NCBI GenBank assembly: GCA_002221725.1
Contig: NJFT01000034.1
Coordinates: forward strand, 62,001 to 126,000
DNA from: Scedosporium boydii
Taxonomy: Eukaryota > Ascomycota > Sordariomycetes > Microascales > Microascaceae
Length of the DNA stretch: 64,000 nt
Reading direction: 5' to 3'
Shown: one piece after another, positions 38,295 through 50,137 of the stretch
Layout of the letters: the number at the start of each line of letters is the position of its first letter
Numbering within the stretch: the stretch's first letter is position 1
Notes under the pieces: model-generated
What the model was told of the DNA's origin: nothing
The model's input: only the letters and a program-made list of their open reading frames with translations
Database searches by the model: none
Made by a program: the position numbers and the translations under genes

Positions 38295-40455
38295 TCAAAT
38301 ATCCTCTTTCTTGACCGAGGGGGAAGGCGAAGTGCTTGCCTCAGAAATAGATTGGTCATCGTCTGCTTCTTTGACCTCGTCGCTAGTCTTCGGCGATGGA
38401 CAATCGGCGATAGGAGCTTTTCGTTCCGACCTAGGCAACATAATTAGTCGTCAAAATCAGTTGCCGGCATGAAGGAAGTGTGTGCCATACTGGTGTCCAA
38501 CCTGGCCGGATCCTCGCTCGCTTCGATAAGTAACCCCATTGTTAACTCCGACATAAGCACGAGGAGTTCCCCTGAAAGCACGAGGTTAGCGGCAGGGATA
38601 CTCTCAGATGCATAGACAACATACGGGATGGTGGCCGGGTAGGGTCGACGATAAGAGGTCGGAATTCCGTATGCCTGGACAGGCATGCCGACATGGGCGG
38701 TGCCATAAGCGCCGATGTTGTACTCGTTGGTGCGGAATTGGCGTCGCTCCGCGGTCACTCGCTTCAATTCCTTCTGGGCGGGAGTATCAGCATATCGGAT
38801 ATTCATAACCATCGGCGAGTTGTTGCCATCAGTCGCAATAGGAAGGCCGTTGAAACTCTTGATGATCTGGTCACAAATTTCACGGCTCTCGAACCTGCGT
38901 ACTAGTTAGTTCAGTCAAATTGGACTAACAAAAACAGGGTCACTTACCGCGCAAAACCGACGCCTCGGCTGTTCCCCATACTGTCCCGAAGAATCTTGCT
39001 GGACATGATGGTGTATCCAGCGAAGATGGCAGCGAGTTCCTGGGGCACCTCCAGTATCAGCTCCACTCTCCTAGGCACTTAGCATCAATTGGTCATACTC
39101 ACCACCTCAGTCATGTGCTTGGGAAGATTCGAGATGTATAGGTTGGTCGAGGTGTCATCGCCTTCAGCCTTGAGGCGAGAATTGAACGACTCCTTTTAAT
39201 CAGAATTAGCTCACCATGCCTATTCGCGAGTAAAAGTCGAGAGTTCACCATACCCTTGCAAAACCAACTTCATAGCCGAGGCGATGGAAGCCTCGAATGC
39301 ACTTCTCCGAATCGCGGACGTCATAGAACTTGGCGAAACCGAAACTAAATTCTTCGGATTAGTGCCCTGGGCGACGGAAGAAACGCTTGTGTGAACGAGC
39401 ACATACCCCTTGCATGCTCCGCTTCCGGTATCGATGATGGCCTTAGAGGTCTCAACATCACCAAACCGCTGGGTATACCTGAGCAAGAGCTCATCGTCAG
39501 TGGTGGGGTGAAGGCCGCGAATATACACATTGCGGTTGCCGGGGATCCTATTCTCGAGGCTCTGCTCAAGGGTCTTGATCTGGCTCGCGGGGGTGAAGAC
39601 CGCAGGAACCGCCTTGGGAATGGCTGGGCTCTGCTTAAGCAGCTCATCAATGTTCTGATCAATTGCTGTTGGGATCTGCTTAGCGATGACAGAATGATCA
39701 GCATTGAGTGACAAAAGAGCACCTTGCTGCGGCGATGGAGTCGTATAAGTGGACCGGTCCAGTCCAACGATGGACACTCTACCATGGTCCCGGTTCGCCA
39801 TGCCAGGATAGTAGGGTGTAGCGGGCGTGGACTCGTTCGTCGAATACGAGCCACGACGGCCGCTATCAAGGGGAGGGGGTCCTTCTCCGTGAGCACGGTC
39901 CGAACGGGCGTTTGAACCAGTAGGTCTGGCTGGGGTGAAAGGGACAACAGGGGGGTAGGTGACGACTGTATGAGGGAACTGGCCCGGGTGGTGAGCCGCG
40001 ATGTACGCAGGTCCTCCGAAGGAAGTGTCCATCATGCCGACTGGCTGCTGGCCATTGGCAACCGGAGCCAAGATGTACTGGCTGTCTGAGAAGACATAAG
40101 CCGGACCAATGGGTCCCGGGTATCCAGCTCCAACGGGGCTGGCAAGGGACATAGCATTCATTTGGCCCATAACGCCTCCGATCGTCGTATCGCCTGGAGC
40201 CATGGGCATATGAAGAGGATACTGCTGGCCGCCGGATAGGGCAGGATTGGGGCCATGCTGAGCGTCAGCCAAAATGGACCCGGCAGCGTGATACGCAGGC
40301 ATCGTCGGGTTCATGGGAGCTAGAAGTGAAATGCGGCGTCCGATTAGTTGAGAATTAGATAGATCCACAAACACGGACTAGGGTAATGTGTGTGTGTGTG
40401 TGTACAACAAACTAGGAGACCTAATGTGATGGAACTTACACCGCGGTGCTGCCAT
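38295..40455 (-). CDS. RBMS/Scr-like RNA-binding protein with two RRM domains
   Basis: Eight exons join in frame: 40455-40440, 40319-39407, 39344-39254, 39192-39103, 39039-38948, 38894-38625, 38571-38491 and 38430-38295. They give about 562 residues. A long low-complexity N-terminus is rich in P, G, Y, Q and S. RRM1 starts near residue 269 with NVYIRGLHP (RNP2) and reaches GFGFAKF (RNP1) across a splice. RRM2 starts near 357 with NLYISNLP and has RGVGFARFES as RNP1. Paired NVYIRG and NLYISNLP signatures are typical of the RBMS/Scr group, which binds AU-rich single-stranded nucleic acid (fission yeast Msa1 is similar). The first exon has only five whole codons. I added the last two exons because the frame after 38625 contains a clear intron and the tail SPSPSVKKEDI looks coding. 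Confidence 0.88.
40386..40402. repeat. GT microsatellite inside intron 1 of the RRM gene
   Basis: About eight GT units lie within the 120 bp first intron (40320-40439) of the RRM gene. Length changes here could affect splicing of the 16-nt coding part of the first exon. Confidence 0.8.
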
Positions 40456-43400
40456 TTTACACGTTCTAATAGTTGGATCAAAACTGGTGTTGAAACTGCA
40501 ACAAAAAGACTGTGAGCTTGAAACCCAAACAACGGGTCAAACGAGGGATTGGACCGAATTGCAAAGAACACCATAGGAAATAGAATGCAGGGTGCTGTGT
40601 TGCTGTGTACGAAAGAGAGTACAACCGGGAGGTGCATAGGCTGCGAGCTCAGGAGTGGCTGAAGCCGACGACCGAACCACCCGCAAAGGATAGCTGAGGC
40701 ATTTGAGAGGGGAGGAAGAGATTATGGAGAGGGCATGGCTTTGAAGATGCAGTGAAGAGTAGGGGGAGCGTGTATAGAGGGTAAACGGGTGATGGTGACG
40801 AGAAGGAGTCACAAGAGATACCTACCTTGGCCTTTTTTTTTCGCGAGAGATACCGAAAAGATTCTTCCAGTGGCCGAGAGGTCGTAGAGACAAGAGTAGT
40901 TGTGTGTCTGTTATCAAGCGAGTGAGTAATACAGTAAACTGAAGAAGAAGAAGTTGGATGAGAGTTATGGAACGAGAGAAATGGAGAAAAAGAATCGATG
41001 GGAGTGTGGTTGGTGATGGTGATGCTTAGAGAGGAAAGGAAAAAAAGAAAAGAGGGAGAGGGAGAACGAGGATGATGGTCTCGGGAAAGACGATGAAAAT
41101 CGCCTAGGGAGTATCAATTGTAGAGAAGGAAGGAAAAGGGGGCGCGTGGAGAAGTGGCAATCAAGGGAAGGACCAGATGGGCAGCTTCAACCTTTGGCGC
41201 GTCGATATCTCCAGGCCACGCGCTACTGCAGGCCCTCTCTCGCCGTCTTCGCCAATGTATGAGGGGAAGTGCAGACGGGGAGTCACGAAGTCAGGGGCAG
41301 GGGCCGCGCTGGGGAGCAGTTACCTCTTCTATGACCACAGCCTAAAGTATACCACTATTTGGAAAGCGCTGCAGGGCCTGAGATAGCTCTGCTGGTTTCG
41401 AGATTCGCGGATTCAAAGATGGAGGAGGTCGAGAACCGAATAGAACGAAAGAAACGAACTGACGTAGGGGGCGGTTGAGGAGCTGCGAGTCGAGGCAGCT
41501 TTGAAATGAGGGAAGGGGAGACCAAATATATCGACGCTAAAGAAGGATCGACGGCTACCAGATAGATGCGTATGGATAAGTAGAAGAATTAGTTTGTTCG
41601 GAGCAGTGACGAAAAGAAAGATAAAAAGCACGAGATGGGAAAGGCACGATGTATTGAAGTTGGCGGGATCAAAGAAGAAGGAAGAATTATGATGATTCAG
41701 AGGAAGCTCCCACCAAGTCCAAGGGCTGCTTGGATAAACTTTGGAAGGGATTTCAAGAGGGCGACTTCCTCGTGGGAAAGCCGTCACATGGGAGTGAGGG
41801 AAGAAGCGGCACGAGGGCTCTACCTTCCTAACCAGCTCAAACTTTTAGCTTCTCACGCAACACTCGCCTCAAATGTTGAGGTCAACATGCCTGCCTTGTT
41901 GTAAGGATAAACGGCAGGTGTGTTTCGAGACCTCCTGGCGAGCTCAATGCACTTGGGGAGATTGATAGGTCTCTTCGTGTTAGTGACGTTGACAATGGAC
42001 ACCGGTCTGGCCCTTCTCACCAGGTAAGAGGCAAAAACGATTTATGTCTGCTTTTTGTATCTCGAAAATAACGATGGAATAAAATATAGCAAGGTCCAAT
42101 AAAAATACCAGCTTTTAGTTTGCCCCCAGTTAGAACACCATCATATAATGATTCGATCGGCGTGAGAGAAGACTTGTGAACTCAGACATACATACACTGA
42201 TATAACAGAGGAGCTTCAGTCTGACAGGGTATCGCGTGTGAAGGCTAAGATGGCCTCCTGCATTGTGTTGTTCAAGTCCGTGACGTCTCTCGGTCCTTAT
42301 GATAGACCGAAAACGATTCCGGGAGTTAAGAAGGACAATAAATGTAACACCTCACCTACTGGCTTGTCTTAAAGTTAGCCAAGGCGGCTCCACTCAATAA
42401 TAAAACAGGGACTGAATGTAAGAATCGGGGTATCAAAGTCGGATTATCCTAAGGGAATGGGCAACAGTATAACCTGCTATGAGTCTATCGCATGAGGCGG
42501 GGCCCCATGTTGCAGATGCCAATGGTGCTGAGGAATCACGCCGTTATAACAAAAGGCGATCCGTCCTGCTCATCTGTTTCTGCCCTCCCTCCCCTCAAAC
42601 TAAAGCGACACACTCCCGGGCTAGTGACCAAACGCATGGATGTAGGATAACACCAATGGCGGCTCGTGTACCCTCCACCTCCATGAACAAGCGGGCGGTT
42701 AAGTGTGGGTAGCCGCTGGTCGTCGCCTGTTTGGGGACGAAAGGCACACATCGAGGACCGTTGAGTCTCGGCCCGTTACATTCGCCATAAGTGAGGGCAT
42801 GGGACGCCATGATGCAGTGCGGAGTGACTGGAAGCCCGACCCTGCAGATCTGCGGTTTATGCGAGCACAAAGAGAAGCAAGTGAGGTATCATGTTGTACT
42901 GGGCTCTCAGGAAACTTATTAACTTTCTATCAGTCTGAGAGAGGGTATCTTCCTCCTGATGATGTCCAACCTCTGACTCGCTGAGTGACAATCGGCGGTT
43001 TCTTCATGTCCTGGCGGGAAATTCACGTCGAATACACGTAGTAGCTCGCCCAGGCTTCCGTAGAAGATAGACTACATTAGGTTGTGGTTACAAATCATAC
43101 AAAGCACATTGATCACCGATGCCTGTCCTCTACATCTTTTAAGGTTGCCCCATACTATCTGATGACATCTGAAGAACTATTCTAGAAGAGTTGTCTAACC
43201 AACACCGGAAAAGACCGACCTGCTGAGGTACATCTTGAGTACAATCCGAGACTCCAGCCCAGGAATTACTGTCGTTTCCAAAACCCTCAATTGATCTATA
43301 GCAGGATGAACAGACTTACACAGGAATGAACAGGTGACGATGAGCACTGAAAACCCGATGGGGAGGTGCACAACGCGACCTGATCCTTGCGTGCGTCAAA

Positions 43401-45151
43401 CGTATTTCTCAACTACAATGTGATAAAATTCCTCAATGAGTTGTACCGTTCAATGATGGTTGCTGTCCTGCATCGAAGAGACGCGAGGCGGGTTCCGGAT
43501 CTTCACACATGCATCGAGGCATTTCCGGTTTGGATTCCCGTGCAGCAGAGGAGTAGCCGTGGGTGAGAGCCGGGATGGTGGGGATTCCGAACAAACGAGA
43601 TGACATCGGCGCTAACGCAAGTCGGTAACACGACAAGGGCAGTTCATGTTGTTTCGGTGTTGTTGCGCTCGGGAGTGTAACCCGGGACCGCGGCCATCAA
43701 GCATTGTTCGCAACATCATGAACCAAATCTGCAAGAACACGACTCTCTACGACGCAAGCAATAAAGACACGCACGGGACTGTTTGTCCTCGGGATTTCGC
43801 ATTTTTGGTGAGTACCCTGGACCAAGGCATCACTGATCACTCGGAATCCCATTGTTGGCCGATGATGGGAAACGAGGTCGAGGTCGAAGTCAAGGACGCT
43901 CCCGTAACCGATTCCGCTGCCGAAGCACGTGACATGGTTCCCCAGGATTTGACTCTCCGAAATCCCGAGGGGGTGGTATCCTAGTTTATCTTTTTTCGCC
44001 TGGCTTCCCCTGGGACAACTTGGAATGTGCTCACAGGACATCAAGTCGAGCCTATCGGGGTCCGTTTTTCAGCCCCAGAAAAGCGGTAAAGTCCACACGA
44101 TCACCCCATTTCCCCTCACCCTGAAGCACTAGCAGGAACAAATTGAGCCTGTCGCATCTCCAACTCAAGGGTGCCATTCCCCACCTGCCCTACCAGGAAT
44201 TTGAAAATTGTAATGCGAGATCTGGCCCCAAGCGCCAAACGGTGTAAACCACGTCGGGTATAGAGTACTTGTGCCAGGGTCCTTGCTACCCTTGCTACCC
44301 TGAAAGCTACTTCATAACCAGCTGAGGGTCCTTTTTAGGGGCTAGGCAGATGGTTTTGTTTCTCGCGCGAGCCAAGTGACATCCCAATTAAAACAAGATT
44401 GAAGCTTGCTTGGTGTGGGGAGGGAACAATGCGAACGGACATTGAAAGTTCGGACTTTGGTGTGGGCACTGTGGGGTGTGGGATGGGATAAACGCGTTGC
44501 AAAGCTGGTGTTGTGCGAAGTACAAGTACATTACTCGAATTTCGCATAGGCGGATCAATTGGGGGTTCTCCTTGATGGCGAGGGGAGCCGGTTGACTTCC
44601 CGAATTGAGCTTTAGCTTTTGGGAACCCGCGCAATCTTGTGGGTGGGTGGGAGGCGACCTTGATGTGTTTGGAGTTTCGGGTTTCCGATGCGGCATGCGG
44701 ATTCCCGGGCCAATATTTACGAATGTGACCTGAGAACGATGAAATGGATTCTATTTGCATTACTATAACTGCGAAAGATCGGTGGAACAAACAATGGAAA
44801 TAGGGGGAAACAAGGTATATGAGAGGTAGTACAACCAGAACCACGCAGCCCTTCTTCCATCGTGTGACGAATGAAGACCACTGGTGATGGACCAAAGCAG
44901 TAGCGCCTGCACCGCTCCCAAAATTAGTCTAAAATCCAAAGAAACGTCATATCTCGTCTCCCCTGCCATCTGATGCTCGATCGCCAAGCCTGCTTGTACC
45001 CGGTTGGGAGGAGTGCGAGTCCTGTAGCCTCCCACCCCGTGAACCTGTGCCGCTAATCATCATGCACCTGCGATGCCGTATATCCTAAAACAATTAAGAG
45101 AAGAACTGGTAGAGAAACAATGCCTGCCCCCCACCTAATGTCACAATGTTT
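40456..45151. other. Gene-free interval: RRM-gene upstream region and reductase 3' flank
   Basis: No gene is recognisable in 4.7 kb. The left 1 kb is purine-rich and should include the promoter and 5' UTR of the RRM gene. I found no exact copy of TACGAAGTA here, unlike most other long gaps. A 186-codon open frame ending at 44335 (minus) starts at TTG, has biased composition and resembles nothing known. Confidence 0.55.
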
Positions 45152-47497
45152 TTATGACCAAACATCCTCCTGCGCGTTGGGAAAAAAACAAACAAGTTAG
45201 CAAGAGGTGTGCTACGGACCGAAGACTAGGCGGGAAGGGAAATGCAGTAGAGGTGGGGGGGATGCCGTTACATACCTGGTACTGGTTTGCGGACCTCATG
45301 TTCTTGACAATTTCTTCCGCCTTAGCTTCCGAGATGCCACGCTGTTCAGCGATAATTTGGATAAGCCCAGCGTGCACTTCACGGGCCATGTTGGCAGCAT
45401 CACCGCACACGTAAATGTAGGCCTTCTTGAGGAGAAGATCATTGATCTCCTTCGATCGCTCCTTGAGTCGGTGCTGTACGTAGACCTTCTTAGGTCCGTC
45501 TCGAGAAAAGGCTGTGACCAATTCGAACTTGTCTCCGAGGACCTTCTTGCGTTCCTAGAAAAAAAGGCAATAAATGTCAGTTGGGCTGTTGATGAAGTGG
45601 TTGTGCTGAAACGGGGGTGTAGGAAGGTAGTCATCTCTGCGATGACCGACGCATGTGTGTGTATTTGTATTTGTGTCCGCGAATGGGTAGGAACCGAAAA
45701 GGAACTTGGGTAACCTACCTCCCACTCCTCCTTGTACAAAAAGTCCTCGGTTTGTTTCCTGCATCCAAAGAAGAGAATAGTGTGTCCGACGTCGGTGCCG
45801 TCTTCCGCCTGCTTCGCGCGTTCCTGAACAAATCCTCGGAAAGGAGCAACACCGGTTCCGGGTCCAATGAGGATGATGGGCTTGGAAGGATCCGAGGGGA
45901 GCTTGAAGTTGGAGTGGCGGACGTGAACAGGTACGCGGATACCGTCGTACTTGTTCCTGGGACCACCGATCTCGTAGGTTAGACCGAAGGGGGATGGGTC
46001 GGAATCGCTGTTTTGCTTCTGCTTCAGGGCGAAAAGGTAGTTGGTAGATACACCACGGAAGGGGTCGGTGGGTCGGCTGGCGACTTGCTGGCTCTCGACG
46101 ACCGCAGTGATGGAAATGGTCTTTGGCTGAACGAGGGACGAAGACGAGATCGAGTAGTATCGCGGTTGGAGCTTGGTGAGACCCTCGATGAAGGCCGAGA
46201 AGGGGACGTTGGTCCACTTGAGTCCACCGCTGACGTTGTGGAGTAGCCGGGAGATGTTGTAAAACTGATCGCTAGTCTTCTCGTGGAAGTAATCCTTATC
46301 ACCACCAAGCTTGGTCATCTCGGCCTTGATCTCGTTGTTCGGGGCGAAAGCGGCAAGAGTGGCCAAGAACTGACGGGAAACGGGGGCGCCGATCTCCATG
46401 TGGTATCGCACAATGGCATCATAAGTAGTCGGGGTAGGGAAAGGAACCTTGGCAGTGGGTTCGAGGGCCCTGACGTTGATAACATCGTGCCTCTTCTCGG
46501 TGAGGCCAAGGATGTCCAGGAAGCGATCGACTTCGGCACCAGCGTTGCTTGGCCAAATAGCGATGTGGTCGCCAGTCTGGTAGGTCAGAGTGGATCCGCT
46601 AATGTCAACATCAATGTGCAGGCAGTTCCTGTCCTTTGCATTAAAGAGCTCGTGCGAGGTGGCAATAGGGGCAATGTACGGGTTGTGCGTGTTGAAGGGT
46701 CCCTTGACGTTGCCCTCAAGGTGGATCTTGTTCGGCTCACCAACGTACACCTCAGGCGACTCAATGGTAAGACTGTCACGGTCGACGATCTCGAAGGTGG
46801 GCTCATAGACAGCCTCGCGCTCCTCGAGACCCATCTTCTTGGCCAGAGCGGCCCACATAGGCTCCTTCCAGGCGAGGAAGTCCTCTTCCATGGTGCCGGA
46901 GCCGTCGTCGCCTTCGCCAGCTTCGCCGATTCTGTTGGCGCCAAGCTTCTGGAGGATCTTATCCACATTCCTAACCATGTAGTTATAGTGCTCGTAGGTA
47001 TTGTTACCGAGACCAAACGCGACGTAGTTGAGGTTGTCGAGGGCAGGGCTGCGATCCTCGGAGAACTGGACATCATCGGCAGTCAAGAACTCGTGGAAGT
47101 CGACGGCATTGTCGGTGGGCTCACCCTCGCCATAAGTCGCGAGAACGAACATGACAATCTTGTCGCTGGGGATGGTGTCGAGATTGTCAAAATCGTAGTC
47201 CTCGAGATCGGCGATCATGGTCTCGAGGCCGAACCGACTCTTCCCTTCCTTGGCAAGCCTGGAAGCATAGTCCTCGGCAGTGCCGGTCTGCGACCCGTAG
47301 AGAATGATGCAGTTCTTGCCCATCTCCTCCAGCTTCTCCAGGATATTCCGCGTCTTGCCGGCCTTTGCCGTATTGCTGAAGGCATTGGCGTAGGGGTCCT
47401 TAGCTACCGCCCAGTACTTTCCTTTCGTGAAGTACGCTACAGTACCAACGAATAGGGCAGATAGGACGATAACGTCCAGAGTGTCGAGTTCGGACAT
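45152..47497 (-). CDS. NCP1: NADPH-cytochrome P450 reductase
   Basis: This ER-anchored diflavin enzyme passes electrons from NADPH through FAD and FMN to P450s, including sterol 14-alpha-demethylase. Three exons join in frame: 47497-45719, 45554-45276 and 45169-45152, giving 691 residues, the usual size. A membrane anchor lies at about residues 7-24. The FMN domain has YGSQTGTAE at 67-75, then LATYGEGEPTDNA and FGLGNNTYEHYN. The FAD domain has the RYYSISSSS motif. The NADPH domain has GPGTGVAPFRGFVQER, FFGCR and YVCGDAANMAREV. The last exon encodes only EDVWS, the conserved reductase tail with its stacking tryptophan. The ATG at 47497 begins MSELDTLD. A 390-codon open frame opposite this gene (46283-47455, plus) is a mirror artefact. 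Confidence 0.97.
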
Positions 47498-50137
47498 CGT
47501 GACAAATTGGGCCGACAGAGAAAGGTTCCTCGAGGTTTGTGTGGGCGGTCCGACTTCGGGGTAAATTGGGACGAAGATGTTACGTGATGACTTGAGCGAG
47601 CTGGAGGGTTGAGAGGCTCACTGCAAGAGATCGAGGATCAATCTCTCTATTGTTATCACTTTGGCCGACGGGAGGCGGAGGGAGGACGAGAGTGGGAAAG
47701 TGAAGGGAGAGAAATGGCCGACAGAAACTGGAGGAAGAGAGAGGAAAGATCGATGGATATGTGGGCCGAGGTTCCAATGTATGAAAGGAGTAGGAGGATT
47801 AGCATCCAGGGGGACGGGAACAATTATATTTCTGGCCTGCTGGTGGGAGAGCAGAGGCTGGCTGTCCGTTGTCTGCCGATTTTTTAGCTTTGGGGCGCCG
47901 TGTACCACTACTTGGTACCTGGAAACTTGGGGAAGTCGGGGCGGGGCACCACGCCAGTTGAGCGCTACTCAGTACTTCTTTTGCTGGGCGGTGATCTGCC
48001 GTTGACTTGCGAAGACGAGGGTCCACTACGAGAAAGCAAAAAGGGTATGGGAGGACCAGGGAGGTTGATGTGGCCCGGACGGTAGTTCGGGTTCGGGTTG
48101 GGTGTACCTTTGTATGTACTTTGTAGATTTCCGGTCGGAAAAATACCTGGTACGCCTACGGGTCGGAAATGGCAGCGGAAAGGACAAGAACAATTTGAAG
48201 TCCCAAAAGCCAAGTCTTGCCCACAGCCCACGGCTCAATTTCAACTGTCCATGTCCCACCTGCGATGAGATAAGGCCGGTCGTCCCACTTTGAGCCGACA
48301 ATGGACCAGGACCAGCAAGGACACTGATTGTTGGTTGCGAGATCTTTGAATTTGAGTGGAGTGCGGGATTAGCGGACGGAAATCCTCTCCGACGGAGGCC
48401 TAGACTCTGGACTCTGGAGGCAGCAATGAATCGCAACGACAATGCTACGCTGGCCACTTGAATTGACGCGATGACGGTCTTCGATGTCTTACGACATCGG
48501 TTCTCATACAATTATCGAGATGACAGGTGTACTTTCGTCTCTCACTCACTCATCTTTTTTTTCTTTCGTCTTCTTTTTCTTTCCTTCGTTTTGCTTTTGC
48601 ATTATCTCTTAAGTATTTCATCATCCTCTTTTTCTTTTCTTTTCTTTTTTCTTTATCCATTGGAACATCTACACCCCTAGAGCTATTTTCGGCTCTGTAA
48701 CGTTTAAGTATGGTATCATGATGTTCACCATTGAGGCGTATTTCGGTTCACCGAACTGTGTCTTCGGCTATTTGGTAGCCTTTCTGAGAGAGGAATGCTG
48801 TGGACACTTGGAGATACTGGTTGATGCTCCGAATACGCTACGAAGTACGGCCGCTTCGCTAGCGGCTCGGCATAAGCATACTTCACCGCGGAGTTATGGA
48901 TTGGATCTTGACCGATTTATACCAATCACTGATTCCTTCTGCTTGTTTCGAATCTTCGCATCGCTCTCCTTCTCTCCTTCCATGCAGCGCTTCCTAAGTA
49001 TTCATACGGTCTCTGTGTACCAATTGTGTACGAAGTGCTTCGAAGAATTACTCGGTGCAACGAAGGAGTTTCGACACTTAAGCCTCAAGTGACGTCAATT
49101 GTCATCAAATGCCAGCACCTGCACCAGATTCCCAGATCCGATGACTAAGCCGACTGGCTATTGTCTGTTAGTTGGAGTGACCTCGTGCCAGATCTACGCC
49201 AAAACCCCTATTTGGTGTAGCCAATTATGCGCGTTGTGATAATTCCCACCAGGTGCCATCCATTCTTACACCACCTGTTTATGGCGGGTATGCTCCTCCC
49301 GTGACAAGAGATGCCACAATAGGTCCCCTCACCCAACGCCCCCTTGCAGAACGCCTGGATTGGCGTGCTAAATTGTATCAGCCGGTCAAAATCTTCTTCC
49401 AGCTCATTCAGCCAGCAATCCCTGCCTCCGTTTCCGTTTCCAGCACCACCCATATCAATGCTCAACCACTTCTGGCCTTGCCCTTTGGAGGGCGGAATAT
49501 TACCCAGCTTGTTGTAAATGCCCAAACGGCGAGAGCTCACCACAACCAACATATCGCCCTACCCTCTTCGATTTGATCCTTACCCTTTCGATTGACACCA
49601 GACCGACTGCCTGCCGCCGTTTGCAACGCGCACCGCCTGGAGATGTGGTAGAACAGATCATGGGACTCTGCCCAACTCGAAATGGGTCAGTATTAATGCT
49701 CTTCCCCGTGGGCCCCTCACCTCTTGCCTATCACACCCATTCCTTTGTGCAACCTCTCCTCTCCGTTCTTTCCTGTATTGTTCTTATGTCCTTGAGTCGG
49801 TGTTTTATGTGTCGATGTTCCCCAGGTCTTATCTTGCACATTTGCCTCGAGAAGAACTGCGTGCCTGCATGCCTACGGTGCCCATCCCCTCCCGCGTCTT
49901 TTGTCTTGATCTTGAGGAACCCAGTTTCAGTCTCGAGCATCTTTTGCTTCCCTTGACTGCTGCCCTATTGATGTCATTCCCATTCATCTTTACCAATTTC
50001 GGGATTCACTTCGGATAATACATGTCCACGACATATAGACACCTCTTTGTTCCACACGGACAGGAGAATACTGCAAGCGCCCATTGATAAGACTTCCCCG
50101 AGCTAACGTTCTGTTCCGTTGAGAAGCTCCGTCCCAG
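47498..50137. other. Divergent interval between P450 reductase and the Mor2-like gene
   Basis: This 2.6 kb stretch contains the promoters of two divergent genes and probably the unresolved first exon of the Mor2-like gene. Pyrimidine-rich runs lie near 48545-48660. A perfect CRE (TGACGTCA) lies at 49090 and one TACGAAGTA at 48839. A 124-codon open frame from the ATG at 48718 contains the intergenic word and lacks family features, so I do not call it. Confidence 0.55.
49090..49097. promoter_or_regulatory. CRE-type palindrome TGACGTCA
   Basis: This perfect CREB/ATF consensus lies in the divergent promoter region between P450 reductase and the Mor2-like gene. It is a prediction from the motif alone. 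Confidence 0.35.

Noticed and set aside
44335..44895. 186-codon minus-strand open frame
   Set aside because: It begins at TTG, has a P/S/H-biased composition and no domain likeness.
46283..47455. 390-codon open frame on the plus strand
   Set aside because: It is antisense to P450 reductase exon 1; biased third positions of the real gene keep this frame open. No family resemblance.
48718..49092. 124-codon plus-strand frame beginning with a true ATG
   Set aside because: It spans a TACGAAGTA copy, has no splice context or family likeness, and sits in a promoter-like interval.
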